Assembly: GCF_000315015.1 (NCBI RefSeq) | Contig: NZ_BAEP01000075.1 | Coordinates: 62,001 to 126,000, forward strand | Source of the DNA: Paraglaciecola mesophila KMM 241 | Lineage (GTDB): Bacteria > Pseudomonadota > Gammaproteobacteria > Enterobacterales > Alteromonadaceae | DNA length: 64,000 nt | Direction of reading: 5' to 3' | Shown: positions 9,561-19,250 of the stretch, one piece after another | Layout of the letters: the number at the start of each line of letters is the position of its first letter | Numbering within the stretch: position 1 is the stretch's first letter | Notes under the pieces: generated by a model | The model's input: the letters and a program-made list of their open reading frames with translations, nothing else | What the model was told of the DNA's origin: nothing | Databases searched by the model: none | Made by a program: the position numbers and the translations under genes

Positions 9561-12500
9561 ATGGTCATGAGTAAGGTATTTGGCGTTCTGTTTCTCCTCA
9601 CGTTCGCCATGGGTATTCACGCTGCTGAAAACCCTAATTTCAGCTTTACATCGGCTGAATTAAACCAAGAACTAACGCAAAAAACCGTACGCCAAATTTA
9701 CCAGGACAGTACTGGGTATCTGTGGATCGTGACGCAAGAAGGCCTCAGTCGATACGATGGTTACCAACTCATTAGCTTTGTGCATGACCCTAGGCAACCG
9801 AAATCCCTCAGTTCAGATAATGTACGCGCAATCTTAGAAGATGAGCAGCAAAGACTATGGATTGCCACTGATGGCGGGGGGCTGAATCTTTTTGATTCTG
9901 CCAAACAGACCTTCACCATTTGGCAAGATACTGAAGGTTCTGATTCGTCACCATTATCAAATAGACAGCAATCTCTTTATCACGACGCAGAAAATTATAT
10001 CTGGATAGGTTATCGCAACGGTAACTTTAGTCGCTTTAACCCCCAAGATATGACATTTGAACATTTTGACACCCGTGCTCTGTTGCCTGAATTAGACAAA
10101 GATGCCGCGGTCACGTCGCTAGTAGAAGATGGTAACTGCATTTGGTTGGCCACCGACGGCAATGGCCTGCTCAAACTAGACAAAAAGACCAGAACCCTAA
10201 CGCGTGTTCATACAGGCTCAAGCGACCCGTTGTTCAGCGACAAATTAACGCAGGTTTTCATCGATGTTCAGCAGCGCCTGTGGATAGCCAGTCACGATGC
10301 TGGGGTGAGCATGTTGGACCCTCAGCGCACACAATTTACAACATGGCAGCACGAAAACGAGCAGGCAAGTAGCCTTGCGGCAAATTTAGTACACAGTATT
10401 TATCAGGATAAGCGTCAGCGAGTGTGGCTGGGCACAGAGTCTGGTGCAAGCTTGTGGAATGGGCGTGACAAATTTACTACCTACACCACCGAAAACGGAC
10501 TGAACGACAATAAGGTTCTGTCGATATTGCAAGACCCTTCAGGATTAATGTGGTTTGGAACGTTCAACGGAATCAGCAAAAATATAGAAGTTCCCTTTGA
10601 ACATATTACCAAAGGCTTAGCCAACAATGTGGTACTGGGATTTGCTGAGACGCAGTCATCAAAAGGCGAGCGCGCCATTTGGGTGGCGACTTATGGTGGT
10701 TTAACACGGTTAAATGCCCAGGGTGAAGTACAAGAAGTTATCAATAAAGACAGTACGCCAGCGTTACTTGATGCCAGAGTGATGACAGTGCGTGGTGATA
10801 ACAACATGCTGTGGTTTGGTACCCGAGGTGGAGGGCTAGGACGCCTCAATGTCGATACTCAGAAAATCGATTACTATATGCACGACCCTCAAAACAAGAA
10901 AAGCCTGAGTTTCAATGGTGTTACCAGTGTTTTTCCAGACAGCGCGGGCAATATTTGGGTCGGGACGTTTGGCGGCGGGCTTAATTACTTAGCGGCGGGC
11001 AGTTCAGAATTCGTGCACTATCGCTACGACGAAAATAACCCTCGCAGCCTGAACAGCGATCGTGTTCTTGCCATTTATCAACTTTTGGACGGAACCATAG
11101 TCGTCGGCACCGTAGCTGGCATAAATATGCTTGATCCGATCTCGCTGAATTTTGACCATATCGAGCACCAACCGGACGATTTCGATAGTTTATCTGCACC
11201 TATGGCGTGGGCTTTTTACCAGGATTCAAAAGCACAACTTTGGGTCGGAACTCAAGGCGGCGGCTTAAACAAGTGGTCGGCGAGTGATATCGCTCAGTTG
11301 CGAAACCACTTTACCCGTTTTGACGGTTTTAGTGGATTACCAAGTAGTCATATTTACGCCATTTTGAATGATAAAAATGACAACTTGTGGTTGAGCAGCA
11401 CGGCGGGTTTAACGCGGTTGAACCCAGAAAGTGGCAAGGTTCGCCATTTCGACACCTCACAAGGGCTCAAAAATAGCGAGTTTAATTTCGGCGCAGGATT
11501 TAAAGACAGCCAAGGCGTAATGTACTTTGGCGGTAATGAAGGCGTAGTGCGTTTTCACCCTGATGATATAAAAGACAACGATGTTGTGCCGCCTGTGGTA
11601 TTGGTGCGCATTAAAAAGCTCAATGAACAAGTCTGGTTCGATGTGCCTTACCAGCGTCTTCAGAATTTGGAGTTAGACTACACTGACTATTTCATTTCAT
11701 TCGAATTTGCCGCTTTAGATTACAACGCGCCTGGCCTAAACCAATATAGATACAAGTTAGAGGGCCTCGATCCTAGTTGGATTGAGCTTGAGCACAGGCG
11801 CTTGGCGACCTTTACCAATTTGCCCCCAGGTGAATACGTTTTAAAAGTACAGGCGAGCAACAACCAAGGCTTGTGGAATACCCAAGGGGTTGAACTGCCC
11901 ATATCCGTTTTACCTCCCCCGTGGAAAACACTATGGGCTTATAGTGTGTATTGCTTAATAGCGTTGATGATTATTCTTAATGTTATCTGGCGCTATCGTA
12001 GAAAACGCCAGATGGAAATACAGCAACTCATAGAGCTAGAAGAAAAAGTTGCCGAGCGCACCAAAGAATTGAGTCATGCAAATACCCAGCTTGAGCAAGC
12101 AGTAATTGAAACTGAAAAAGCTCGCAGACTCGCTGAACAAGCCAGTAAAGAGAAGAGTGACTTTTTAGCCATCATGAGTCACGAAATACGTACACCCATG
12201 AATGGGGTATTAGGCATGACCGAGGTCTTGTTGAGCTCAGATTTAAAACCTAAGCAGCAACACTTTGCTCAATTGGTGTACCGCTCTGGCAGATTATTAT
12301 TAGATTTACTTAATAACATTTTGGACTTTTCAAAGTTAGAGGCAGGTAAAGCCACGTTGGAATCAGTGCCAATTGACTTAGAAGCCCTAATAGAGGAAGT
12401 GTGCGACTTATTTAGTGAGGCCGCGTACAACAAAGGCCTCAATATTAACGCCATTTTATCTCCTGAGCCATTGCCACAAGTTTACGGGGATCCTGCGCGC

Positions 12501-14060
12501 TTGCGCCAGATCATCGCCAATTTAACCAGTAACGCGATTAAGTTTACCGAAAGGGGCGAAGTCAATGTCAGTGTTAGGCGAGTGGCCTGCCATGATACCG
12601 AACATGAAGAGAGCGATAACGAGCACAGTGGATTTGTCTTTTGTGTGCAGGATACCGGCATTGGCATGGCGCCTGATCGTCAGCAAAAAGTTTTTGAAAT
12701 GTTCACGCAAGCAGATGCGTCTACCACGCGTAAGTATGGGGGAACAGGCCTAGGTTTGGCCATCTGTAAGCAACTTACTGCACTTATGGGAGGGCAAATA
12801 GGCGTTCAATCCAATATAGGTGAAGGCAGTCGCTTCAGTGTTGCAATTGATTTGCCGCTTACTGGCACCTCGCTAAACCAACCTACACCGATAATAGCGT
12901 GCCCGACTGTGTATTTGGTTAATTTAAACAGTGGGTTGGGGCATGCGATAGAAACCATGTTAACTAAATTAGATATTAACTTGGTACATGTGCAACGGGT
13001 TAAATCTGAACTTGCCTCCGCCAAGCAGGGCTTATGGATCAGCCAAAGTGAATACCAGTCGTCTATCCAAGAAGCGGGTATACCTTTGAATAATTGGATT
13101 TGCTTAGTACCCACTTCCCAGTGGCAGGAGAACGACGAGCGCAACGTTTTGCCCCTTCCGGTGCATTTTAGAGGCTTGCATAAGAGTTTAAATAGAGCGC
13201 TGGGCATTGAGAACATCCCGTCAAGTCGAGCTGATGAAGGGCATCGTAATCATCAGCATTTTTCCGCTAATATTTTAGTGGCAGAAGACAGTTTGACCAA
13301 TCAAGAAGTCGCTAAAAGTATGCTAGGGCTATTGGGCTGTGAAGCCTGGTTAGCTGACAATGGCGCAGAAGCAGTAGAGCAAGTGAAGTTGCAACAACCT
13401 GATTTGGTGTTGATGGATTGCCAAATGCCGGTGATGGACGGTTACGCTGCGACTAGGGCTATTCGCCAGGACTGGCCAGATATTCCTATTATCGCGCTGA
13501 CTGCAGGCATGGGGGACAACCTTAAGCAACAGTGCTTGGACTCAGGCATGAACGATGTCATGCCGAAACCGTATTCGTTACAAGAATTAGAGCAAACCCT
13601 ATCGCGCTTCTTGGTATCGCCTACTGCTAAAAAAGGGCTAACCCCGAATGAAGACTCACCTCGCGAAGCACAAAAAGAAACCGATGATACCCAAGCGCAG
13701 CTGACGCTTTTGGATATGTCGACAGTGGATACCTTACTCAATATCTCTCGAGATACAGGTAATCCCGTATTTGCGAAAGTACTTGATGCATTTACCCAAG
13801 AGGCTGAAAAACTGGTCAAGCAGTTAACGCACGTATCGCAAGCGACGCCGATAGATTTAGCCGCTACTGGGGAAATTGCCCATGCCCTTAAATCGATGTC
13901 AGGTAACTCTGGCGCAAAAGCCTTATACGAATTGTGTAGGGAGTTAGAGGAGAAAGTAAAGAATAATGAAGTACAGGAAGTGCTTTCGTTAGCTGAGCGT
14001 ATTCAAGCTACCTTTATCATCAGCTGCGAAAAATTGGAGACGTTTAGACATGTCGATTGA
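9561..14060 (+). CDS. Beta-propeller hybrid histidine kinase (Reg_prop, HisKA, HATPase, REC, Hpt)
   Basis: A 1499-residue one-protein phosphorelay. A signal peptide is followed by Reg_prop repeats, a Y_Y_Y domain and one membrane helix (about 795-815), then a coiled coil. HisKA has His874 in [11 protein letters not shown]; HATPase has DTGIGM and GGTGLGL. About 140 residues without a recognised motif follow; they could be a degenerate receiver. The receiver has Asp1286 in [13 protein letters not shown], and the Hpt domain has His1441 in HALKSMSGN. The periplasmic half is closely related to the protein at 3552-6767. The ATG at 9561 or the one at 9567 could be used, since no strong ribosome site is seen. 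The gene overlaps the next one by 11 bases, which makes that REC-GGDEF-EAL protein the likely phosphate acceptor (inference). Confidence 0.9.
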   Translation: MVMSKVFGVLFLLTFAMGIHAAENPNFSFTSAELNQELTQKTVRQIYQDSTGYLWIVTQEGLSRYDGYQLISFVHDPRQPKSLSSDNVRAILEDEQQRLWIATDGGGLNLFDSAKQTFTIWQDTEGSDSSPLSNRQQSLYHDAENYIWIGYRNGNFSRFNPQDMTFEHFDTRALLPELDKDAAVTSLVEDGNCIWLATDGNGLLKLDKKTRTLTRVHTGSSDPLFSDKLTQVFIDVQQRLWIASHDAGVSMLDPQRTQFTTWQHENEQASSLAANLVHSIYQDKRQRVWLGTESGASLWNGRDKFTTYTTENGLNDNKVLSILQDPSGLMWFGTFNGISKNIEVPFEHITKGLANNVVLGFAETQSSKGERAIWVATYGGLTRLNAQGEVQEVINKDSTPALLDARVMTVRGDNNMLWFGTRGGGLGRLNVDTQKIDYYMHDPQNKKSLSFNGVTSVFPDSAGNIWVGTFGGGLNYLAAGSSEFVHYRYDENNPRSLNSDRVLAIYQLLDGTIVVGTVAGINMLDPISLNFDHIEHQPDDFDSLSAPMAWAFYQDSKAQLWVGTQGGGLNKWSASDIAQLRNHFTRFDGFSGLPSSHIYAILNDKNDNLWLSSTAGLTRLNPESGKVRHFDTSQGLKNSEFNFGAGFKDSQGVMYFGGNEGVVRFHPDDIKDNDVVPPVVLVRIKKLNEQVWFDVPYQRLQNLELDYTDYFISFEFAALDYNAPGLNQYRYKLEGLDPSWIELEHRRLATFTNLPPGEYVLKVQASNNQGLWNTQGVELPISVLPPPWKTLWAYSVYCLIALMIILNVIWRYRRKRQMEIQQLIELEEKVAERTKELSHANTQLEQAVIETEKARRLAEQASKEKSDFLAIMSHEIRTPMNGVLGMTEVLLSSDLKPKQQHFAQLVYRSGRLLLDLLNNILDFSKLEAGKATLESVPIDLEALIEEVCDLFSEAAYNKGLNINAILSPEPLPQVYGDPARLRQIIANLTSNAIKFTERGEVNVSVRRVACHDTEHEESDNEHSGFVFCVQDTGIGMAPDRQQKVFEMFTQADASTTRKYGGTGLGLAICKQLTALMGGQIGVQSNIGEGSRFSVAIDLPLTGTSLNQPTPIIACPTVYLVNLNSGLGHAIETMLTKLDINLVHVQRVKSELASAKQGLWISQSEYQSSIQEAGIPLNNWICLVPTSQWQENDERNVLPLPVHFRGLHKSLNRALGIENIPSSRADEGHRNHQHFSANILVAEDSLTNQEVAKSMLGLLGCEAWLADNGAEAVEQVKLQQPDLVLMDCQMPVMDGYAATRAIRQDWPDIPIIALTAGMGDNLKQQCLDSGMNDVMPKPYSLQELEQTLSRFLVSPTAKKGLTPNEDSPREAQKETDDTQAQLTLLDMSTVDTLLNISRDTGNPVFAKVLDAFTQEAEKLVKQLTHVSQATPIDLAATGEIAHALKSMSGNSGAKALYELCRELEEKVKNNEVQEVLSLAERIQATFIISCEKLETFRHVD

Positions 14061-15822
14061 AGGAAAAGTTAAGATTTTAGTCAGTGACGATGATCTCACG
14101 GCACGGATCTTAATGAAGGAAACACTCGCCAGTGACAGCATAGAAGTGCTGGAAGCCGAAAATGGTGAGCGCGCGATAGAGCAATTCGAACAACATAACC
14201 CTGCCTTGCTGTTACTCGATGTTTCCATGCCTAAAATGAACGGTTTTGAAGTCTGTGATTACATTCGTAAGCATAAAAATGGTAAGCATATTCCCATCAT
14301 TATGGTGACGGGCTCAGATGATATTGATTCAATCCATAAATCTTATGCAGTGGGCGCCACAGACTTTATAGCAAAACCGATTAAATGGCCCATTTTAGGA
14401 GAGCGAGTTAAGTATATTTTACGAGCGAGTCAAGCGTTCGCAGACTTAGTCACTCAGCAACAAGAACTCCATCAGTTAGCGTTTTATGACTCTTTGACCG
14501 GTTTACCGAATCGTCAATATTTGATGCAAGATTTAAAACGCTTTTTAGCTATGGCTAAGCGCAACGATTATCAAGCCGCTATGTTGTTCATCGATTTAGA
14601 CCGATTTAAACGCATCAACGACACTATGGGTCACAGTTACGGTGACAAGCTGTTACGCAAGGTCGCACATCGCTTACAAGCCAATTTACGGGACAGTGAT
14701 ACCTTTGCGCGCGTCTCCACTGAGCAAACCATTGAAGCCCCTCAATTATCTAGCTTTGGCGGTGACGAATTTACTATTTTTCTTAGTCGCTTAAATGATC
14801 CAAACGAAGCGATGCTGGTGGCGGAGCGCGTTATTCGCAGTTTCAGCACACCGTTTCAGTTAGAGCAATACGAAGTGGTGGTTACGCCCAGCATTGGTAT
14901 TTCCATGTTTCCCAATGACGGCGAAGATGCCGAAATGCTGCTGAAAAATGCCGATACCGCCATGTACTTTGCTAAGCAGTCTGGTCGCTGTTGTTATAAG
15001 TTTTATCAAGACTCCATGAATTCCAAAGCTGCGGCGCGTTTGCAACTTGAACAAGACCTGCGCCAAGCGCTAAAAAGTAACGAAATCGTACCCTTTTATC
15101 AGCCGCAAGTGTGTGCCAAAAGCGGGCGCATTGTCGGGGTAGAGGCGCTTGTTCGTTGGTTACCATTAAAGGGGGGGATTATTCCGCCAGATGAGTTTAT
15201 TCCTATTGCTGAGGAAACAGGGCTTATCAATGAACTGGGCAGATTAGTGCTTGAGCAGGGTTGTTATCAAGCCAAGCAGTGGCTAGATTCAGGTCATTCA
15301 GTGCGCATGGCCATCAACGTGTCTGCGCATCAATTTAGGCAGCACGATTTTACTCAAACAGTGGCGCAGGTTTTAGAGCAGAGTCAGCTTCCGCCTTCAT
15401 TATTGGAATTGGAGTTGACAGAATCGGTGATCATGAGTGATGCCGAGGAAAACATTGCCCGATTGGTTGAGCTTAAATCCCTTGGAGTTTCTCTCGCTGT
15501 AGACGACTTCGGAACAGGATATTCGTCGTTAAGTTACCTCAAGCGTTTTCCGATCGATATTCTAAAAATTGATCGCTCTTTTATGTGTGATGTGAATTCC
15601 GCCCCAGATGATGTCGCTATAGTCGAGGCCATTTTAGCCTTGGCTGAGAGCTTAAAGCTCGGGGTTATCGCCGAAGGGATTGAGTACACGAGCCAAATTG
15701 CCATTCTTAAAAGTAGCAACGAATTACTGCTACAGGGGTATCTATTTTCACGGCCTGTGGCGGCAGAATATATTGGGCCACTGCTCAGCCAAAACTTTAC
15801 GCATCTGATGGCAGAATTATGA
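14050..15822 (+). CDS. Response regulator with GGDEF and EAL domains
   Basis: A 590-residue regulator whose start lies inside the end of the hybrid kinase gene, implying translational coupling. The receiver domain has D-D-D at the N-terminal acidic pocket and phospho-acceptor Asp57 in [13 protein letters not shown]. The GGDEF domain has an intact GGDEF at 237-241, but about a dozen extra residues (around TEQTIEAPQ) sit between RDSD and that motif, where only five residues are usual. The EAL domain (EAL at 365-367, [15 protein letters not shown]) looks intact. It could make or degrade c-di-GMP depending on phosphorylation. Its stop overlaps the next start by ATGA, so kinase, regulator and sigma-54 activator form one transcription unit. 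Confidence 0.9.
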   Translation: MSIEGKVKILVSDDDLTARILMKETLASDSIEVLEAENGERAIEQFEQHNPALLLLDVSMPKMNGFEVCDYIRKHKNGKHIPIIMVTGSDDIDSIHKSYAVGATDFIAKPIKWPILGERVKYILRASQAFADLVTQQQELHQLAFYDSLTGLPNRQYLMQDLKRFLAMAKRNDYQAAMLFIDLDRFKRINDTMGHSYGDKLLRKVAHRLQANLRDSDTFARVSTEQTIEAPQLSSFGGDEFTIFLSRLNDPNEAMLVAERVIRSFSTPFQLEQYEVVVTPSIGISMFPNDGEDAEMLLKNADTAMYFAKQSGRCCYKFYQDSMNSKAAARLQLEQDLRQALKSNEIVPFYQPQVCAKSGRIVGVEALVRWLPLKGGIIPPDEFIPIAEETGLINELGRLVLEQGCYQAKQWLDSGHSVRMAINVSAHQFRQHDFTQTVAQVLEQSQLPPSLLELELTESVIMSDAEENIARLVELKSLGVSLAVDDFGTGYSSLSYLKRFPIDILKIDRSFMCDVNSAPDDVAIVEAILALAESLKLGVIAEGIEYTSQIAILKSSNELLLQGYLFSRPVAAEYIGPLLSQNFTHLMAEL

Positions 15823-18800
15823 TTAAAATGTCTCCTGCCTTTGCCCATTTAGCGGACGAATTTGAGCGTATTCTATTGTATGTGGATAAGCCGAATACAG
15901 CCCACATTAGAGAGCTGGAAAAACACACCGCCAACAGTGAATTTATGTTTGATGTTGCGCCCCTGAGCCAAGCGGTGAATGCGATTAAGGGTTCTCAACA
16001 GGCACCCTTGCTAGTTGCGTGCGATAGTGAAGAACATGCAATCGCATTAACCGACAAATACGAGCTGCTTGAACAACAAGTCTATTGGTTGACTGGCGAC
16101 ACATCTGCCTTGCGAGATAACCAACCCATTCCTGGGCATAAATTCGTAGATTGGCGAGCAAGCGGTGTATTAGCCATGATGCTCTCATTATTGAGGCAGC
16201 AGTCCAGTATTAGCCAAGATAAGGTGTATGTTGAACATAAATTGAATTTGTTGTCAGATTGTTTGGGGGACCTGTCGCTAACCTTGAATGCCAAGGGGGA
16301 AATCAAAGACATCAACCCTGAGTTACTGTCGATGCTGGGAACCAAAGGACTATCAGCCATAGGGCAAAACTGGCTTAGCAGTTTACATATCCCCTCTAGT
16401 ACTGCGAAAAAGCGCATGCAGCATATATTGTCTGACTTAGGGCTTACGCACTCCATGACGCGTTTACCGCCTTTTCCCATTCAGTTAGATAAAACGGTAT
16501 TGATGGTTGATGGATTTGTAGGGCCGCTACCTGATAACGAAACGCTACTCATTTTACGCCAAGTAGCGCAGTGGCAAAGCCAAGAATGGGTTGCTCAGCT
16601 CAGTGAGCAGAGTACCCCAGTGACCTTGTTGTTGATTAACCCTGATGAATTTGCCCAGCTTAACCGCACACACGGTCGTGACGTGGGTGATCAGGTGCTT
16701 AAAGAGGTAATGCAATGTATCTCGGTAGTATTAAGAGGCAATGATTTTGCCAGCCGTTACAGTGGGGCAGTGTTTGCCGCGCATTTACCAGAAACAAACG
16801 AGAAACAGGGCCAGATCCTCGCCACCCGTATGCTTCAAACGCTGCGCTCTACGTCATTCACAAGTAAAAAGCTGAAACTGGAATTTAGTTTAGGCCTTGC
16901 TTCACTTGATTCAGAAGAACAACTAGGTGAGCAATCACCGCTTGAATTGTTTCGCCGAGCGAATGCTGCGCTGCAAGCGGCGCGTAGCATAGGGGGCGGC
17001 AAGCTTGTGAGTTGGCAGCCTCAATTTGATGCGAATATTTTGGCTAATCTTGACCGCATGAGCGGCAAATTTTCACAAGCACCCAATGACGATTTCAGAT
17101 TGATGAACTTGCAATGGGATATTATTCATCTTATCGGTAGTACTCATTCCTTACAGGCTTTCTCTACCCAAGTGTGCCAATTGCTAGCCGGAGGTTTACA
17201 AAGCAAATTTGCAGGCTTGTACACGCAGCAAGGCGATGCATTATCGTGTTTGGCCAGTAGCACAACCATTGCAGACATTGAGGTTAAGCGTATACACCAA
17301 TGGGTTAATCGCAACGTAACGAGCACCTCTTCAGGCACACGATTAGCGCAACCAATCACTGAATTATCTGATTTTCACTGTACGATTATTCCATTAGAAA
17401 CCAGAGACCAATGCTTAGGATTTTTAGTGGTGTGCTGGTCGCCCCAAGGGAAGGACAACGCACAAAAATGCGCTGAGCAGTTAGAACAAGTGACTCCTAA
17501 CTTGGCGGCTGCTATTGACCGTATTATGCTACTTGAGCAAGATCAAAATCGCCGCTCTGTAGCAGGTAAAGAACCATCCCCAGAGCACGAATTGCTGTTT
17601 GAATCAGCAGCAATGCGTACCCTAATGCAACAAGTACAACTCGTCGCTCCCACTGACGCGTCCGTACTAATCATCGGGGAGTCTGGAACAGGCAAAGAGG
17701 TGATTGCACAGCAGTTGCACAATCACAGCCTGCACCCTGATAAGCCGTTTATCACGGTAGATTGCTCAACCATAGTTGAGCACTTAATTGAAAGTGAGCT
17801 GTTTGGTCACAGAAAAGGTGCCTTCACTGGGGCGACAACTGACCAACCTGGCAAGATTGCCCAAGCGGATGGCGGTACCCTTTTCTTGGACGAAGTGGGT
17901 GAGCTACCTCTGGACATTCAATCAAAATTACTGCGTTTTGTTCAGGAAAAAACCTTTGTTGCGGTAGGTGACCAACGCATTAGAAAGGTTGATGTGCGCT
18001 TAGTATTGGCCACAAATCGCAATTTGCCAGACGAAGTAGCGCAAGGGCGCTTTAGAGCAGACCTTTATTATCGTATTAATGTATTTACCCTTAACTTGCC
18101 AACACTAAACGACAGAGGGGATGATCCTCTGCTCTTGTGTCGACATTTTTTGCGGAAATTCAGCCAACAATACAATAAAGATATTTTGGATTTCTCTGCT
18201 GCTGCAATAGATAAGCTTAATGCATATACATGGCCAGGCAACGTGCGAGAGTTACGTAATTGTATGATGCGTGCTGTCATACTTTGCGCCGGTGATTACG
18301 TTGAGGCTGAGCATTTAATTTTGCAGGAACAGGGTGACGACGTCTCGTTAAAAAGCAGTGCTAGTTCACCTGCGCAGATGCCAGATTTACTCACAGCGGG
18401 GACTAAACCTAATAGGGTAAAATTAGAGCGGGTTTCGGCGCTCCTGACGCAAGCAATTGCCATTGCATGTCAACAAAATCAGCTGTTCTCAATCAGTGGT
18501 TGGTTGGAAAAGCAGTGGTTAAATCAATGCGTGGTGAAGTGGGGCAGTCTTTATCAGGTCGCTTTGCAGCTTGAACAATCAGAATCTACCATCAGGCGGC
18601 GCTATGCCAAGCTGAACAAACAGGATTTTGCTCATCTCGATCTCGCTGAGTTAACTCTGCAGTGCAGTCGAGTTTTTACCGAGATACTTGAACATAAGCC
18701 ACACAGTGCATCGTGGCCAGCAATTGAATCTTCACTGCAGCAATTGGTGTTACAGCAAGATTTGAGTCAACAACACAAAGCTAAACTGCTAGACGTCACT

Positions 18801-18848
18801 CAGCCCACGTTACGCAAAATCATTCAGCAAATCCAAACGGCTGTGTGA
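15819..18848 (+). CDS. Sigma-54 activator with degenerate GGDEF and GAF domains
   Basis: A 1009-residue enhancer-binding protein. Order: an N-terminal region (1-120) that may be a receiver-like fold without an obvious acceptor Asp; a PAS-like segment (about 130-205); a GGDEF-fold domain (about 255-405) whose active motif reads SGAVF (315-319) while the inhibitory site RGND (306-309) is kept at the canonical spacing; a GAF domain (about 420-580); and the AAA+ module with Walker A GESGTGK (620-626), GAFTGA (667-672), LFLDE and WPGNVRELRN. The C-terminus has a Fis-like helix-turn-helix (about 910-935) and a second HTH-like segment at the very end. GAFTGA is intact, so sigma-54 contact is expected. 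Cyclase activity is not expected; binding c-di-GMP through the I-site is an inference. Confidence 0.9.
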   Translation: MIKMSPAFAHLADEFERILLYVDKPNTAHIRELEKHTANSEFMFDVAPLSQAVNAIKGSQQAPLLVACDSEEHAIALTDKYELLEQQVYWLTGDTSALRDNQPIPGHKFVDWRASGVLAMMLSLLRQQSSISQDKVYVEHKLNLLSDCLGDLSLTLNAKGEIKDINPELLSMLGTKGLSAIGQNWLSSLHIPSSTAKKRMQHILSDLGLTHSMTRLPPFPIQLDKTVLMVDGFVGPLPDNETLLILRQVAQWQSQEWVAQLSEQSTPVTLLLINPDEFAQLNRTHGRDVGDQVLKEVMQCISVVLRGNDFASRYSGAVFAAHLPETNEKQGQILATRMLQTLRSTSFTSKKLKLEFSLGLASLDSEEQLGEQSPLELFRRANAALQAARSIGGGKLVSWQPQFDANILANLDRMSGKFSQAPNDDFRLMNLQWDIIHLIGSTHSLQAFSTQVCQLLAGGLQSKFAGLYTQQGDALSCLASSTTIADIEVKRIHQWVNRNVTSTSSGTRLAQPITELSDFHCTIIPLETRDQCLGFLVVCWSPQGKDNAQKCAEQLEQVTPNLAAAIDRIMLLEQDQNRRSVAGKEPSPEHELLFESAAMRTLMQQVQLVAPTDASVLIIGESGTGKEVIAQQLHNHSLHPDKPFITVDCSTIVEHLIESELFGHRKGAFTGATTDQPGKIAQADGGTLFLDEVGELPLDIQSKLLRFVQEKTFVAVGDQRIRKVDVRLVLATNRNLPDEVAQGRFRADLYYRINVFTLNLPTLNDRGDDPLLLCRHFLRKFSQQYNKDILDFSAAAIDKLNAYTWPGNVRELRNCMMRAVILCAGDYVEAEHLILQEQGDDVSLKSSASSPAQMPDLLTAGTKPNRVKLERVSALLTQAIAIACQQNQLFSISGWLEKQWLNQCVVKWGSLYQVALQLEQSESTIRRRYAKLNKQDFAHLDLAELTLQCSRVFTEILEHKPHSASWPAIESSLQQLVLQQDLSQQHKAKLLDVTQPTLRKIIQQIQTAV

Positions 18849-19250
18849 TCTTAAGTGAAGTGATCTGAAATGGAAGCGAAGTGCAACCATGGCATACCTA
18901 TGGGCATTGCGCTTTTATAACAAAGCGCTCGCACATGCTCATCGGTCACGTGCATATAGTATGGCTAGGCGCCGTGAACTTACTACATCAGGCCTTTCAA
19001 ATAATTCTCGGCGTGAAATTTGCTAAGCACTTCTTATTGAAAACCAGCTAACGAATAACAGACAGCCACGTAGAGTTGCTTAGGGGATCGTATTCTGACA
19101 TTCGTTAGTCGCTACACGCTATTTAGTGCGTGCCAGCACCCCGTCGATGTTCATTCTATGCTCGGTCAATACACACAATACCTACTTAACATCCTTAAAT
19201 GGAATGCCGAGTGTATCTGCTTGGCTACACGCTCAAGAGGAGTGAAAAGC
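18849..19250 (+). other. Intergenic region, no gene seen
   Basis: 402 bases with no convincing coding sequence. A perfect 7-bp inverted repeat (GCGCTTT at 18909-18915, AAAGCGC at 18922-18928) lacks a T-tail, so it is at best a weak terminator of the sigma-54 activator operon. I find no -24/-12 element with correct GG-N10-GC spacing here. An in-frame extension of the next gene back to 19158 is less likely than the start at 19251. Confidence 0.4.

Noticed and set aside
18869-18910. GG/GC pairs resembling a sigma-54 promoter after the activator gene
   Set aside because: The spacing between GG and GC is nine bases or other wrong values, not ten.
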